From Streptomyces sp. H27-H5 (GTDB lineage Bacteria; Actinomycetota; Actinomycetes; Streptomycetales; Streptomycetaceae), in the NCBI RefSeq assembly GCF_026627505.1, contig NZ_JAPNLK010000029.1, forward strand, positions 1-64,000: a DNA stretch of 64,000 bases. Direction: 5' to 3'. The notes below the pieces were generated by a model. It saw only the letters and a list, made by a program, of their open reading frames with translations, was not told where the DNA came from and did not search any database. Below, piece by piece: positions 25,757 through 36,869 of this stretch; position 1 is the stretch's first letter, and the number at the start of each line of letters is the position of its first letter. The translations under genes were made by a program, and so were the position numbers.

Positions 25757-25839
25757 GTCACGACAGACGACAGACGACGACGCTCGACGGCCGACGGCAG
25801 GCCACGGACGACAGAGGACGACGGGGGACGGGCACAGCG

Positions 25840-27237
25840 ATGGGTGAGGTCTTCGCGGGCCGGTACGAACTGATCGACCCGATCGGTCGGGGTGGAGCGG
25901 GCGCCGTCTGGCGCGCCTGGGACCACCGTCGTCGTCGGTACGTCGCCGCGAAGGTCCTCCTGCAGAGCGACGCCCACACCCTGCTGCGGTTCGTGCGCGA
26001 GCAGGCCCTGCGGATCGATCATCCGCACGTGCTCGCGCCGGCCAGCTGGGCGGCGGACGACGACAAGGTCCTGTTCACCATGGACCTGGTCGCCGGGGGC
26101 TCGCTCGCCCACGTGATCGGGGACTACGGCGCCCTGCCGCCCCGGTTCGTGTGCACGCTCCTCGACCAGCTCCTGGCGGGCCTGGCGGCGGTGCACGCGG
26201 AGGGCGTCGTCCACCGTGACATCAAACCGGCCAACATACTGATGGCGGCCACCGGAACCGGGCGGCCGCACCTGCGGCTGTCCGACTTCGGCATCTCCAT
26301 GCGCAAGGGTGAGCCGCGACTCACCGAGACCGACTACGTCGTCGGTACGCCGGGTTACTTCGCCCCCGAGCAACTCCTCGGCGCGGAGCCCGACTTCCCC
26401 GCCGACTTCTTCGCCACCGGCCTGGTCGCCCTGTACCTGCTCCAGGGGCGCAAGCCCGACGCCCAGGCCCTGGTGGAGCACTTCTTGGCGCACGGCACCC
26501 CCGACGCCCCCGAAGGCGTCCCCGCGCCCCTGTGGGACGTCATCGCGAACCTCCTCCAACCGGACCCCCAGAGCCGGTTCAAGACCGCCACAGGGGCACG
26601 CAAGGCCCTTGCCGAGGCCGTGGAGCTGCTTCCACCCGCCGCTCCGGACGAGGACCCGGTGGAGGTGTTCGACCAACTCGGCCCGCTCCCGGCCGGTTTC
26701 GGCCCCCACGGCCCGCAGAACACCGCCGCGGTGACCCCCGAGGGACCCACCGCCGCCGTGGTCCCGCCCGCGCGTCCGGGGCCCGCGGGGACCACTCCGA
26801 CGGACCCGCGCGCGGGCGCCCTGCCCCCGCCCCCGTTCCGGCCGCCGGGCCCGACCCCGTCGTCGGCCACGGCCGCACCCGCCCACGCCCCGACGCCCGC
26901 TCCCACCCCGACGTCGGCCCCCGCCGGGTACGGCGCGCCCCTCGACGCGTTCGGGCCGCCCCCGACGGCGTACGGCCCCTCCGGGACCGGCAGTTTCCAC
27001 CTGCCCCCGCCGGCCGCGCCCGAGCCGGTCACCACCCCGCTCGGCGCCGAGGCACCGGCGCATCCCGCAGCGACCTCACCAACCACACCGACCACACCCA
27101 CCGACCGGGCCGCGCCCGTGTCGGCGACGTCCCGCGCCTTCCGGATCCCCCCGCCCCCGGCCAAGGTCACGGCCGCCGTCCTCGCCGCCGCGCTCCTCTG
27201 CTTCGCGGTGGGCGTCTGGGCGTTGACCCGCGTCTGA
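25840..27237 (+). CDS. Membrane Ser/Thr protein kinase
   Basis: A 465-residue kinase. The catalytic domain (about 5-265) has the P-loop GRGGAGAVW, K38, H125-R-D127 and D149-F-G, so it looks active. A long Pro/Ala/Thr-rich linker (about 280-430) leads to a single C-terminal membrane helix (about 440-461) with almost nothing outside. It therefore lacks the PASTA sensor of PknB and must take its signal inside the cell or through partners. The 83-bp gap upstream is made of repeated ACGACAG/GACGAC strings. Confidence 0.92.
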   Translation: MGEVFAGRYELIDPIGRGGAGAVWRAWDHRRRRYVAAKVLLQSDAHTLLRFVREQALRIDHPHVLAPASWAADDDKVLFTMDLVAGGSLAHVIGDYGALPPRFVCTLLDQLLAGLAAVHAEGVVHRDIKPANILMAATGTGRPHLRLSDFGISMRKGEPRLTETDYVVGTPGYFAPEQLLGAEPDFPADFFATGLVALYLLQGRKPDAQALVEHFLAHGTPDAPEGVPAPLWDVIANLLQPDPQSRFKTATGARKALAEAVELLPPAAPDEDPVEVFDQLGPLPAGFGPHGPQNTAAVTPEGPTAAVVPPARPGPAGTTPTDPRAGALPPPPFRPPGPTPSSATAAPAHAPTPAPTPTSAPAGYGAPLDAFGPPPTAYGPSGTGSFHLPPPAAPEPVTTPLGAEAPAHPAATSPTTPTTPTDRAAPVSATSRAFRIPPPPAKVTAAVLAAALLCFAVGVWALTRV

Positions 27238-27270
27238 GCCACCCGCGCCCGCCCGCGCCCCTCCGTCCCC

Positions 27271-27300
27271 CCGAACGCCCCCGAACGCCCCCGAACGCCC
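27271..27300. repeat. 10-bp tandem repeat (three units)
   Basis: Three perfect copies of CCGAACGCCC followed by a partial fourth unit, between the kinase gene and the converging secreted-protein gene. It looks like simple slippage. There is no hairpin terminator in this 69-bp gap. Confidence 0.8.
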
Positions 27301-27306
27301 CTGAAG

Positions 27307-28620
27307 CTACGGGCGTCCCGCCCCGCCCCGCCGGGACAGCAGGATCCATCCGCCGAGCACGAGCAGCAGCGCCGTTCCCGCCCCGAAGCCTCCGGTGGCC
27401 ACCGCCCGCATCACCGAACGGGTGTCCTCGGCCGCGGCGGCCTCCGGCCCGGTGAGCCCCTCCTTGGCGGCGGTGCGGTCGGCTGCGTCCACCCCGAACC
27501 CGGCCGCGCCCAGGCTCTCCCGGTACACGGGCGCCTTCCCGGGGGTGCCGAGGACGTCCATCCGCAGGGTCAGCGGCACCGGCACGACGTCCTCGGTGAA
27601 CTCCCCGACCTTCCCGCCCAGCGTCACGGCGACGTAGTACCAGCCGGCCACCCGCGTCCCGCGCATCTCGGCGTCGTCGGAGAAACGGTTCTCGTACGCC
27701 ACCGGAGCCGTTTTGGGCAGCGTGACCCCGGCCTGCTTGCCGTCGTAGGAGGCGTCCTTGGAGTCGACGAGCGCCCGGTAGGGGCTGTAGACCGAGACCG
27801 TGAGGCCGTCGGACGCCGAGCCGTACTCCTTCGTCATCCGGGCGGCCGCGATCTCCGCGCCGATCCCCAACTGTTGTCCCCAGTCCAGCGGGACGCGGTA
27901 GTACCGGGTCTGTCCGGGCCGCAGGTCGTCGCGCCACACCCCCGTTCCGAGGGCGCGCGCGTCGTTGAAGCCGGTGCCGCCGGTCCGGTCGAGCGAGGCG
28001 CCGCCGGGCAGGGTGGGCGAGGCCGAGGGCCAGACGCTGGGCGCGACCGTGGGGGAGCCGCCACCGAGGGCCGGCTCGCGCAGGACGAGGAGTTCGACCG
28101 GCCACCGCCCCCGGTCGGAGTCCTTGGCCGCGGTGCGCGTGACCTTCGCGTAGTAGGTGGCGGCGGGCTGGCACTCGCCGTCCTCCTTGACCCGCCGGAC
28201 GGCCGCCGCGCTCACCGGGACGGGGTCGGCGCCGAAGCCGGCCCGCGCGTAGCCGGGGCAGCGGGTCCCCGCGCCGGAGATGATCTCGACCTCGATGCCG
28301 TCGCTGTAGCCGACCTTGGCGCCGGCGGGCGGCCGGACCACCGCGGAGACGTACACGTCGGACGTGGCGTCGAGCCGGAGTTGGTAGAAGCGTTCCTCCG
28401 GGCCGATGGTGTCCTCGTAGACCGTCCCGGTCTCCAGCGGCGCGGTGTCCGCGGTGGAGGGCCTGCCCTCCACCTGCTTCGCCCCGTCCGCCGCGCGGTA
28501 CGTCGGCACCGGCTGCGGCGCCGGGCCCGCCGCCCACGCGGCCCCCGGAAGTGCCGCCACGAGCCCCAGCCCGGCGGCCCCCGCCAGCACGACGCTCCGT
28601 ACCTGACGTCCCCGATCCAT
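27307..28620 (-). CDS. Secreted, C-terminally membrane-anchored protein of unknown function
   Basis: A 437-residue protein. It has a Sec-type signal peptide (about 1-29, with an AWA-A cleavage site), a large extracellular region, and a C-terminal membrane helix (about 407-426) followed by an Arg-rich tail. The outer region has two similar halves, each with a TRYYR/FYQLRL-type beta strand near DDLRPGQ or DTIGPEE. That pattern suggests two beta-sandwich domains (about 55-170 and 205-370). I do not recognise a named family. ATG 28620 is used; GTG 28623 just before it is equally possible. It converges on the kinase gene. Confidence 0.82.
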   Translation of the reverse strand: MDRGRQVRSVVLAGAAGLGLVAALPGAAWAAGPAPQPVPTYRAADGAKQVEGRPSTADTAPLETGTVYEDTIGPEERFYQLRLDATSDVYVSAVVRPPAGAKVGYSDGIEVEIISGAGTRCPGYARAGFGADPVPVSAAAVRRVKEDGECQPAATYYAKVTRTAAKDSDRGRWPVELLVLREPALGGGSPTVAPSVWPSASPTLPGGASLDRTGGTGFNDARALGTGVWRDDLRPGQTRYYRVPLDWGQQLGIGAEIAAARMTKEYGSASDGLTVSVYSPYRALVDSKDASYDGKQAGVTLPKTAPVAYENRFSDDAEMRGTRVAGWYYVAVTLGGKVGEFTEDVVPVPLTLRMDVLGTPGKAPVYRESLGAAGFGVDAADRTAAKEGLTGPEAAAAEDTRSVMRAVATGGFGAGTALLLVLGGWILLSRRGGAGRP

Positions 28621-28692
28621 CACACGCACCCCGAGTTTGCTAGCGCAAGCCAAATCTTTGCATACCGCAAGTTTTCGTCACAGAACAGCACA

Positions 28693-28722
28693 AAGCCCCG
28701 GCAGCAGCGGCAGCCGGGGCTT
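28693..28722 (-). terminator. Terminator after DLW-39
   Basis: A 10-bp stem (28693-28702 with 28713-28722) and a 10-base loop. It is 20 bp after the DLW-39 stop on the minus strand and is followed there by TTTG. Confidence 0.65.
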
Positions 28723-28742
28723 CATGGGATCAATCGTGGGTC

Positions 28743-28877
28743 TCACACGCCAGAACCAGAAGGCACGGAGTCGGTTGCCTCCGTCCACAGGTCCTGCTCG
28801 GCACGGTCCGCCTGGATCTGGCGGTACACGAGGAGCCCGCCGATGGCGGCCAGTGCGACCAGGAGCAGCTTCTTCAC
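28743..28877 (-). CDS. DLW-39 family small membrane protein
   Basis: A 44-residue protein with a basic start (VKKLL), one hydrophobic helix (about 3-17) and the conserved RQIQADRAEQDLW segment that gives the family its name. Start GTG 28877 fits the family; longer frames upstream lack conservation cues. DLW-39 proteins are found in actinobacteria near gyrA, and their role is unknown. It lies between tRNA-Ile and the secreted protein gene and has its own terminator. Confidence 0.82.
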   Translation of the reverse strand: MKKLLLVALAAIGGLLVYRQIQADRAEQDLWTEATDSVPSGSGV

Positions 28878-28983
28878 CGCGCGACCTCGTCTTTCGTTGA
28901 CGTTGGGGACTTCTGGCGCCCAACAATACACACCGACCGATACCGATCGGTTATCTGGGAACGCCTCAACTGGCCCAACGACA

Positions 28984-29014
28984 AAGACCCCCAGGCCGGG
29001 GGCCTGGGGGTCTT
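28984..29014 (-). terminator. Terminator after tRNA-Ile
   Basis: A perfect 14-bp stem (28984-28997 with 29001-29014) and a GGG loop, starting 8 bp past the tRNA 3' end on the minus strand and followed there by TTTGT. Confidence 0.8.
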
Positions 29015-29022
29015 CGACACTG

Positions 29023-29096
29023 TGGGGCTAACAGGATTTGAACCTGTGGCCTCATCCTTATCAGGGATGCGCTCTAACCAACTGAGCTATAGCCCC
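29023..29096 (-). tRNA. tRNA-Ile(GAT)
   Basis: A 74-nt tRNA. The acceptor stem GGGGCTA pairs 29090-29096 with 29024-29030, and the discriminator A is at 29023. The anticodon loop CTGATAA gives anticodon GAT. The D-arm AGCTCAGTTGGTTAGAGC and T-loop GTTCAAATC are canonical. No CCA is encoded. A tRNA-Ile just downstream of gyrA is a conserved actinobacterial arrangement. Confidence 0.97.
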
Positions 29097-29249
29097 ATCC
29101 GCGCTGCGCGCTGACTCCTGAAGGTTAGCGCACACACCCGGTAGGTCCAAAATCCGTTCCCGGGGGCCCCGCGGTGGTCGACCCGGGGGACGCCGGATGG
29201 GCGTCCCCGCAGGTCAGTCAGCCGGTGGGCGGACCCTCGAACCGGTCGG

Positions 29250-29882
29250 TCACTCGTCCTCGGCCAGCGTCAGCTCGACGCCCCCGACGAAGCCCGCCGA
29301 CAGGTTGTAGATGAACGAGCCGAGCGTCGCCAGCGCCGTCATGAGCACCACGTCGATGACCGCGATCACCGAGCTGAAGATCAGCACGCGGGGCAGCGAG
29401 AGGAACGACTGGAGGTCGAACCCGTTGCTCTCGTTCGAGCCGGTCGCCTCGCTGATCGTGCCGCCGACGGTCGAGAAGACGCCCATCGCGTCCATGACCA
29501 TCCACAGCACCACCGACGCGACGACCGTGCAGACGCCCAGCGCGATCGACAGGAGGAAACTGACCTTCATCACCGACCACGGGTCGGCCTTGGCCACCCG
29601 CAGTCGCGCCTTGCGCGTCCGGGGCGCCGTACGGGCCCCGGTGCGCGGCCGGCGCTGCGCGTCCCCGCCCTGGCTCCCGCGCGCCGCCCCCGGGCCCGAG
29701 GGCGCCGAGTAGGCCTGCGGGGGCTGGTAGGGCTGACCGTCCCGGTTCTGACCGGCGTCCGTCGGCGACTTCGGCTGCGGTCCTCGGGTATCCGTCACGG
29801 TTCCCCCCTGGGAGTCCGCGGCGGGGCCACGGGCACCGTTCGCTCCAGTCTTGGCCGGTCCGGCGCCCGCGGCTCCACTCAC
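29250..29882 (-). CDS. DUF3566 membrane protein
   Basis: A 210-residue protein. A long disordered Gly/Pro/Gln-rich cytoplasmic N-terminus (about 1-85) precedes the DUF3566 domain with two membrane helices (about 105-130 and 165-190) and a GGVELTLAEDE tail. The family sits directly after gyrA across actinobacteria; the mycobacterial counterpart (CwsA/Rv0007-type region) has been tied to growth and division, but the role here is inferred only from context. The GTG start at 29882 is 3 bp after the gyrA stop, and the GGAG in the gyrA end acts as ribosome site. Confidence 0.88.
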   Translation of the reverse strand: MSGAAGAGPAKTGANGARGPAADSQGGTVTDTRGPQPKSPTDAGQNRDGQPYQPPQAYSAPSGPGAARGSQGGDAQRRPRTGARTAPRTRKARLRVAKADPWSVMKVSFLLSIALGVCTVVASVVLWMVMDAMGVFSTVGGTISEATGSNESNGFDLQSFLSLPRVLIFSSVIAVIDVVLMTALATLGSFIYNLSAGFVGGVELTLAEDE

Positions 29883-29885
29883 GAC

Positions 29886-32498
<2,613 letters not shown>

Positions 32499-32538
32499 TG
32501 CTGGTCAGAAGTCCTTTCAGGCGGTCAGCTGAGCCGAC

Positions 32539-34578
32539 TCAGATGTCGAGGAACCGAACGTCCTTGGCGTTGCGCTGGATGAAGGAGCGTCGGGCCTCGA
32601 CGTCCTCACCCATCAGCACCGAGAACAGGTCGTCGGCCTGCGCGGCGTCGTCCAGGGTGACCTGGCCGAGCACGCGGTGGTCCACGTCCATGGTGGTGAT
32701 GCGCAGTTCCTCGGCGTTCATCTCGCCCAGACCCTTGAAGCGCTGGATCGAGTCTTCCCTGATCCGCTTGCCCTGCCCCTTGCCGAGCTCGACGAGGGCG
32801 TCGCGCTCGCGGTCGGAGTAGGCGTACTCGAAGTCGTCGCGACCCCACTTGATCTTGTACAGCGGGGGGCGCGAGAGGTAGACGTGCCCGGCCTCGACCA
32901 GCGGCCGCATGAAGCGGAACAGGAAGGTCAGCAGCAGGGTGTTGATGTGCTGGCCGTCGACGTCGGCGTCCGCCATCAGGATGATCTTGTGATAGCGGAG
33001 CTTCTCGATGTCGAAGTCCTCGTGCACACCGGTACCGAAGGCGCTGATCAGCGCCTGGACCTCGGTGTTCTGGAGGATCTTGTCGATACGGGCCTTCTCG
33101 ACGTTCAGGATCTTGCCGCGGATCGGCAGGATGGCCTGGTACATCGGGTTGCGGCCGGACTTCGCGGAGCCACCGGCCGAGTCGCCCTCGACGATGAAGA
33201 TCTCGCACTTGGTCGGGTCGTTCGACTGGCAGTCGGACAGCTTGCCGGGCAGCGAGGCCGACTCCAGCAGGCCCTTGCGACGGGTGAGGTCGCGGGCCTT
33301 GCGGGCGGCGACGCGGGCCGTGGCGGCCTGGATCGACTTGCGGATGATGTCCGCGGCCTCGACCGGGTTGCGGTCGAACCAGTCGTTGAGGTGCTCGTGG
33401 ACGACCTTCTGCACGAAGGTCTTGGCCTCCGTGTTGCCCAGCTTGGTCTTCGTCTGGCCCTCGAACTGGGGCTCGCCCAGCTTGACCGAGATGATCGCCG
33501 TCAGACCCTCGCGGACGTCCTCGCCGGCGAGGTTGTCGTCCTTCTCGCGGAGCAGCTTCTTCTCGCGCGCGTAACGGTTCACCAGACCCGTCAGGGCCGC
33601 ACGGAAGCCTTCCTCGTGCGTTCCGCCCTCGTGGGTGTGGATCGTGTTGGCGAAGGAGTAGACACCCTCGGTGTACTGCGAGTTCCACTGCATCGCGATC
33701 TCGACCGAGAGGAGGCGCTCCTTGTCCTCGGCCTCGACGTCGATGACGGTCGGGTGGATCATCTCGCCCTTGCGCGAGTTGAGGTACTTCACGAAGTCGA
33801 CGATGCCGCCCTCGTAGTAGTACTTCACCGTGCGCGCGGGGGGCTCGACCACGTCCGCGTCGGGGTCGTCCGCACCGACGGTCGCCTTCGCCGACTCGCG
33901 CTCGTCCGTCAGCGTCAGGGTCAGGCCCTTGTTGAGGAAGGCCATCTCCTGGAAGCGGCGCGAGAGCGTCTCGAATGAGTACTCGGTCGTCTCGAAGATG
34001 TCGCCGTCGGCCCAGAACGTCACCGACGTGCCGTGCTCGTCGGTCTCCTCGTTCCTCGCGAGGGCCGCCGTCGGAACACCGAGCTTGTAGTCCTGGGTCC
34101 AGCGGTAACCGTCCGTCTTGACCTCGACCGCGACCTTGGTCGACAGGGCGTTCACGACGGACACGCCCACGCCGTGCAGACCGCCGGAGACGGCGTAGCC
34201 GCCGCCGCCGAACTTGCCGCCCGCGTGCAGGACCGTCAGCACGACCTCGAGGGCCGGCTTCCCCTCGGACGGCACGATGCCGACCGGGATGCCGCGGCCG
34301 TTGTCGATGACCCGCACACCGCCGTCGGCGAGGATCGTCACGTCGATGGTGTCCGCGTGCCCGGCCAGGGCCTCGTCGACCGAGTTGTCCACAACCTCGT
34401 AGACAAGGTGGTGCAGCCCGCGCTCACCGGTCGAGCCGATGTACATGCCCGGACGCTTGCGGACCGCGTCCAAGCCCTCCAGAACCTGGATCGCGCTGGC
34501 GTCGTACGAGGCGGTTACCTCGCCGTTCTCGCCGACTGTGGACTCGTTCTTCTCGTTGGGGTTGCCGGAATCGGCCAC
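32539..34578 (-). CDS. gyrB: DNA gyrase subunit B
   Basis: A 679-residue GyrB, the ATPase and TOPRIM subunit of gyrase. The N-terminal GHKL ATPase includes VDNSVDEALAGH, DNGRGIPV and GGLHGVGVSVVNAL. The TOPRIM part has EGDSAGGSAKSGR and DADVDGQHI. The C-terminal tail ends KDVRFLDI. GTG 34578 has AAGGG 8 bp upstream and starts the conserved protein; the open frame before it runs through the leader. A strong hairpin lies in the leader (34677-34700). It is the first gene of gyrB-gyrA-DUF3566. Confidence 0.98.
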   Translation of the reverse strand: MADSGNPNEKNESTVGENGEVTASYDASAIQVLEGLDAVRKRPGMYIGSTGERGLHHLVYEVVDNSVDEALAGHADTIDVTILADGGVRVIDNGRGIPVGIVPSEGKPALEVVLTVLHAGGKFGGGGYAVSGGLHGVGVSVVNALSTKVAVEVKTDGYRWTQDYKLGVPTAALARNEETDEHGTSVTFWADGDIFETTEYSFETLSRRFQEMAFLNKGLTLTLTDERESAKATVGADDPDADVVEPPARTVKYYYEGGIVDFVKYLNSRKGEMIHPTVIDVEAEDKERLLSVEIAMQWNSQYTEGVYSFANTIHTHEGGTHEEGFRAALTGLVNRYAREKKLLREKDDNLAGEDVREGLTAIISVKLGEPQFEGQTKTKLGNTEAKTFVQKVVHEHLNDWFDRNPVEAADIIRKSIQAATARVAARKARDLTRRKGLLESASLPGKLSDCQSNDPTKCEIFIVEGDSAGGSAKSGRNPMYQAILPIRGKILNVEKARIDKILQNTEVQALISAFGTGVHEDFDIEKLRYHKIILMADADVDGQHINTLLLTFLFRFMRPLVEAGHVYLSRPPLYKIKWGRDDFEYAYSDRERDALVELGKGQGKRIREDSIQRFKGLGEMNAEELRITTMDVDHRVLGQVTLDDAAQADDLFSVLMGEDVEARRSFIQRNAKDVRFLDI

Positions 34579-35060
34579 GAAGCGCCCTTTCTGGCACAGC
34601 ACAGGCCGTACTCCGGGCCAGCAGGCATGCAAGCAGGAGCGGCTGCGTCGATCTGCGTTGTCAGCGTGTATCAGCTGAATCCCGCGAACGCGCGGGATTC
34701 GGTTCAGTCTACCGGTACCACGGACCTGAATGGGGGTTTGCGGGTACCTGAGTCCGCATGTGCCGCCCTGAACCCTCTCTCTCCGACTCCCCATATCCGG
34801 GGAGGGGCTCAAAGAGGCTCACACGGGCATTGAGCGCTTCGGCCTGTCAACCTCTCGCTACGGTGAGGGACACCACCCGCGGAAGCGCCCGCGGGGCCGT
34901 TCGGGCACCCGCCCCGACCCGGCCGAAACCCGCCCGTCGCCGGACCGTCTCCGCGCCGTGATCACCCGAGCGGTCGGGCGCCGCGCGGGCGCGCGAGGGG
35001 ACCGCCCGCGGCCGACCCGGCAGCCCGCGGCATCACCGGTCGCCCGCGGGTGACCGTCGC
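34579..35060. promoter_or_regulatory. gyrB leader and promoter region
   Basis: This 482-bp region upstream of gyrB has no convincing gene. The half nearest gyrB is less GC-rich and should hold the promoter. A perfect 10-bp stem with an AACG loop (34677-34700) would form in the gyrB 5' leader about 100 nt before the start. A TAGACT hexamer on the minus strand (34706-34711) is a possible -10 site. The far half (34850-35060) is extremely GC-rich. Confidence 0.5.
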
Positions 35061-35636
35061 TCACCCGTAGGTGTCGCCCGGCCCCGTGCTGCCCGGCGCG
35101 CGCCACGGCCCGTGCCGCTTCGGCCGGCCACCCGGACCCGACACCTTGATCATCCGTACGGTGCCCTGCCCCAGCTCGGCGTTCAGCCGCGCCACGAGCT
35201 GCGGAGCCAGCAGTTTCAGCTGCGCCGCCCATGCCGAGGAGTCACACCGCACATGAAGCTCACGGTCCTCGTACCGCTCCGGTTCACAGTGCGCGGCGAT
35301 CTCCGGGCCGACGATCTCCGACCAGCGCTCCATGACGCCCGCCACCGCCATCGGCATCTCCCAGCCGCGTTCCGTGCGCAGCCGGTCCAGCGCGGCCATC
35401 AACGGCATCGGGTCCCGGCCGTCGGCGCGGGCGCCGGACCGCAGGCCGGGCTGCTGCTGCCGCTTCCTGCCCGTCGCCGCGTTGCCGCGGGCCCGAGCCT
35501 GTTCGCGCGCCGCCGCCAGCGCCTGTCGCGCCAGGTCCACCCCGGAGGGTTCCGGGACCTTGCGCTCCGGTTGCTTCTGTTCCGGCCGCTTCGCCCCGGG
35601 GCTCTTCTCGCCCGGGCTCTTCTCGTGATCGCTCAC
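35061..35636 (-). CDS. dciA: DciA (DUF721) helicase-loading factor
   Basis: A 191-residue DUF721 protein. The charged, disordered N-terminus (about 1-75) is rich in Lys/Glu/Gln. The DciA domain follows (about 80-165): RWSEIVGPEIAAHCEPE and LHVRCDSSAWAAQLKLLAPQLVARLN. In bacteria without DnaC or DnaI, DciA helps load the DnaB helicase at the origin, which fits its place 3.6 kb from oriC. The GTG start at 35636 overlaps the recF stop by four bases. Confidence 0.92.
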   Translation of the reverse strand: MSDHEKSPGEKSPGAKRPEQKQPERKVPEPSGVDLARQALAAAREQARARGNAATGRKRQQQPGLRSGARADGRDPMPLMAALDRLRTERGWEMPMAVAGVMERWSEIVGPEIAAHCEPERYEDRELHVRCDSSAWAAQLKLLAPQLVARLNAELGQGTVRMIKVSGPGGRPKRHGPWRAPGSTGPGDTYG

Positions 35637-36769
35637 AGTCGGGTCACCTCACCGCCGGACACCCCGAACCGCGTGCCCGCCAGCACCCCCGGGACGTCGT
35701 CGTCCACCGCCGCGGTCACCAGGACCTGTTCCCCCCGGGACACCAGTTCGGCCAGCCGCTCCCGGCGCCTGCTGTCCAGCTCCGCGAACACGTCGTCGAG
35801 GATCAGCACCGGCTCGCTGCCCTCGGAGCGCAGCAGCTCGTACGAGGCCAGGCGCAGCGCCAGCGCGTACGACCAGGACTCGCCGTGGCTCGCGTAGCCC
35901 TTCGCCGGCAGCTCGCCGAGCCGCAGCAGCACGTCGTCGCGGTGCGGCCCCACCAGGGTCACGCCCCGCTCGATCTCCTGCTTGCGCACGTCGGCGAGCG
36001 CCGCCAGGACGACCTCGTACAGGGCCTCTCGCGTGCGCGCCTCGCCGCTGTCCACCGCTTCGCCGGCCGAGGACTTGTACGTCAACCCGAGCGGTCCGCC
36101 GCCGGGCGCGAGCTGTTCGTACGCCTTGTCGGCCAGCGGCAACAGGGTGGCGATCAGGTCGAGGCGCCGGGCCAGGAGTTCCGCGCCCGCGCGGGCGAGG
36201 TGCTGGTCCCACACGTCGAGGGTGGACAGGTCCATGGACCGGCCGCCGTGCCGGCGCGCCATGGCCGCCGACTTGAGCAGGGTGTTGCGCTGCTTCAGCA
36301 CGCGTTCGTAGTCGGAGCGGACGGCGGCCATGCGGGGCGAGCGGGCGGTGACCAGCTCGTCGAGGAAGCGGCGGCGCTCACCGGGGTCGCCCTTGACCAG
36401 CGCCAGGTCCTCGGGCGCGAACAGCACCGTCCGGACGATCCCCAGCACGTCCCGGGGCCTGACCTGCGAGGACCGGTTGATCCGGGCGCGGTTCGCGCGG
36501 CCCGGGTTCAGCTCCAGTTCGACGAGCTGCTGCCGTTCGCCCTGGGTGACGGCGGCCCGGATCACGGCCCGCTCCGCGCCCATTCGGACCAGCGGGGCGT
36601 CCGAGGACACCCGGTGGCTGCCCAGGGTGGCCAGATAGCCGATGGCCTCGACCAGGTTGGTCTTGCCCTGACCGTTCGGGCCCACGAAAGCGGTGACGCC
36701 CGGACCGAGGGGAACCTCGGCCCGGGCGTACGAGCGGAAGTCGGCCAGTGAGAGATGCGAAACGTGCAT
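35633..36769 (-). CDS. recF: RecF recombination and replication-repair protein
   Basis: A 378-residue SMC-like ATPase. Walker A is GPNGQGKTNLVEAI (about 32-45). The signature motif lies in LRLASYELLRSEG, followed by Walker B VLILDDVFAELD and the R-rich D-loop. RecF helps load RecA at gapped DNA with RecO and RecR. ATG 36769 is chosen since MHVSHLSLADFRSY is the family start and GGAGG lies upstream. It is coupled to dciA by a GTGA overlap. Confidence 0.96.
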   Translation of the reverse strand: MHVSHLSLADFRSYARAEVPLGPGVTAFVGPNGQGKTNLVEAIGYLATLGSHRVSSDAPLVRMGAERAVIRAAVTQGERQQLVELELNPGRANRARINRSSQVRPRDVLGIVRTVLFAPEDLALVKGDPGERRRFLDELVTARSPRMAAVRSDYERVLKQRNTLLKSAAMARRHGGRSMDLSTLDVWDQHLARAGAELLARRLDLIATLLPLADKAYEQLAPGGGPLGLTYKSSAGEAVDSGEARTREALYEVVLAALADVRKQEIERGVTLVGPHRDDVLLRLGELPAKGYASHGESWSYALALRLASYELLRSEGSEPVLILDDVFAELDSRRRERLAELVSRGEQVLVTAAVDDDVPGVLAGTRFGVSGGEVTRL

Positions 36770-36869
36770 ATGGCGCCGACCTCCCCCGGCTTCCTGCTTC
36801 TCGCTGTGGTGCTGTGGTCGTCTGGTGCGGCCCGGTGGCACGGCCGCGCCGGCCACCGGGCCTTGCCGG

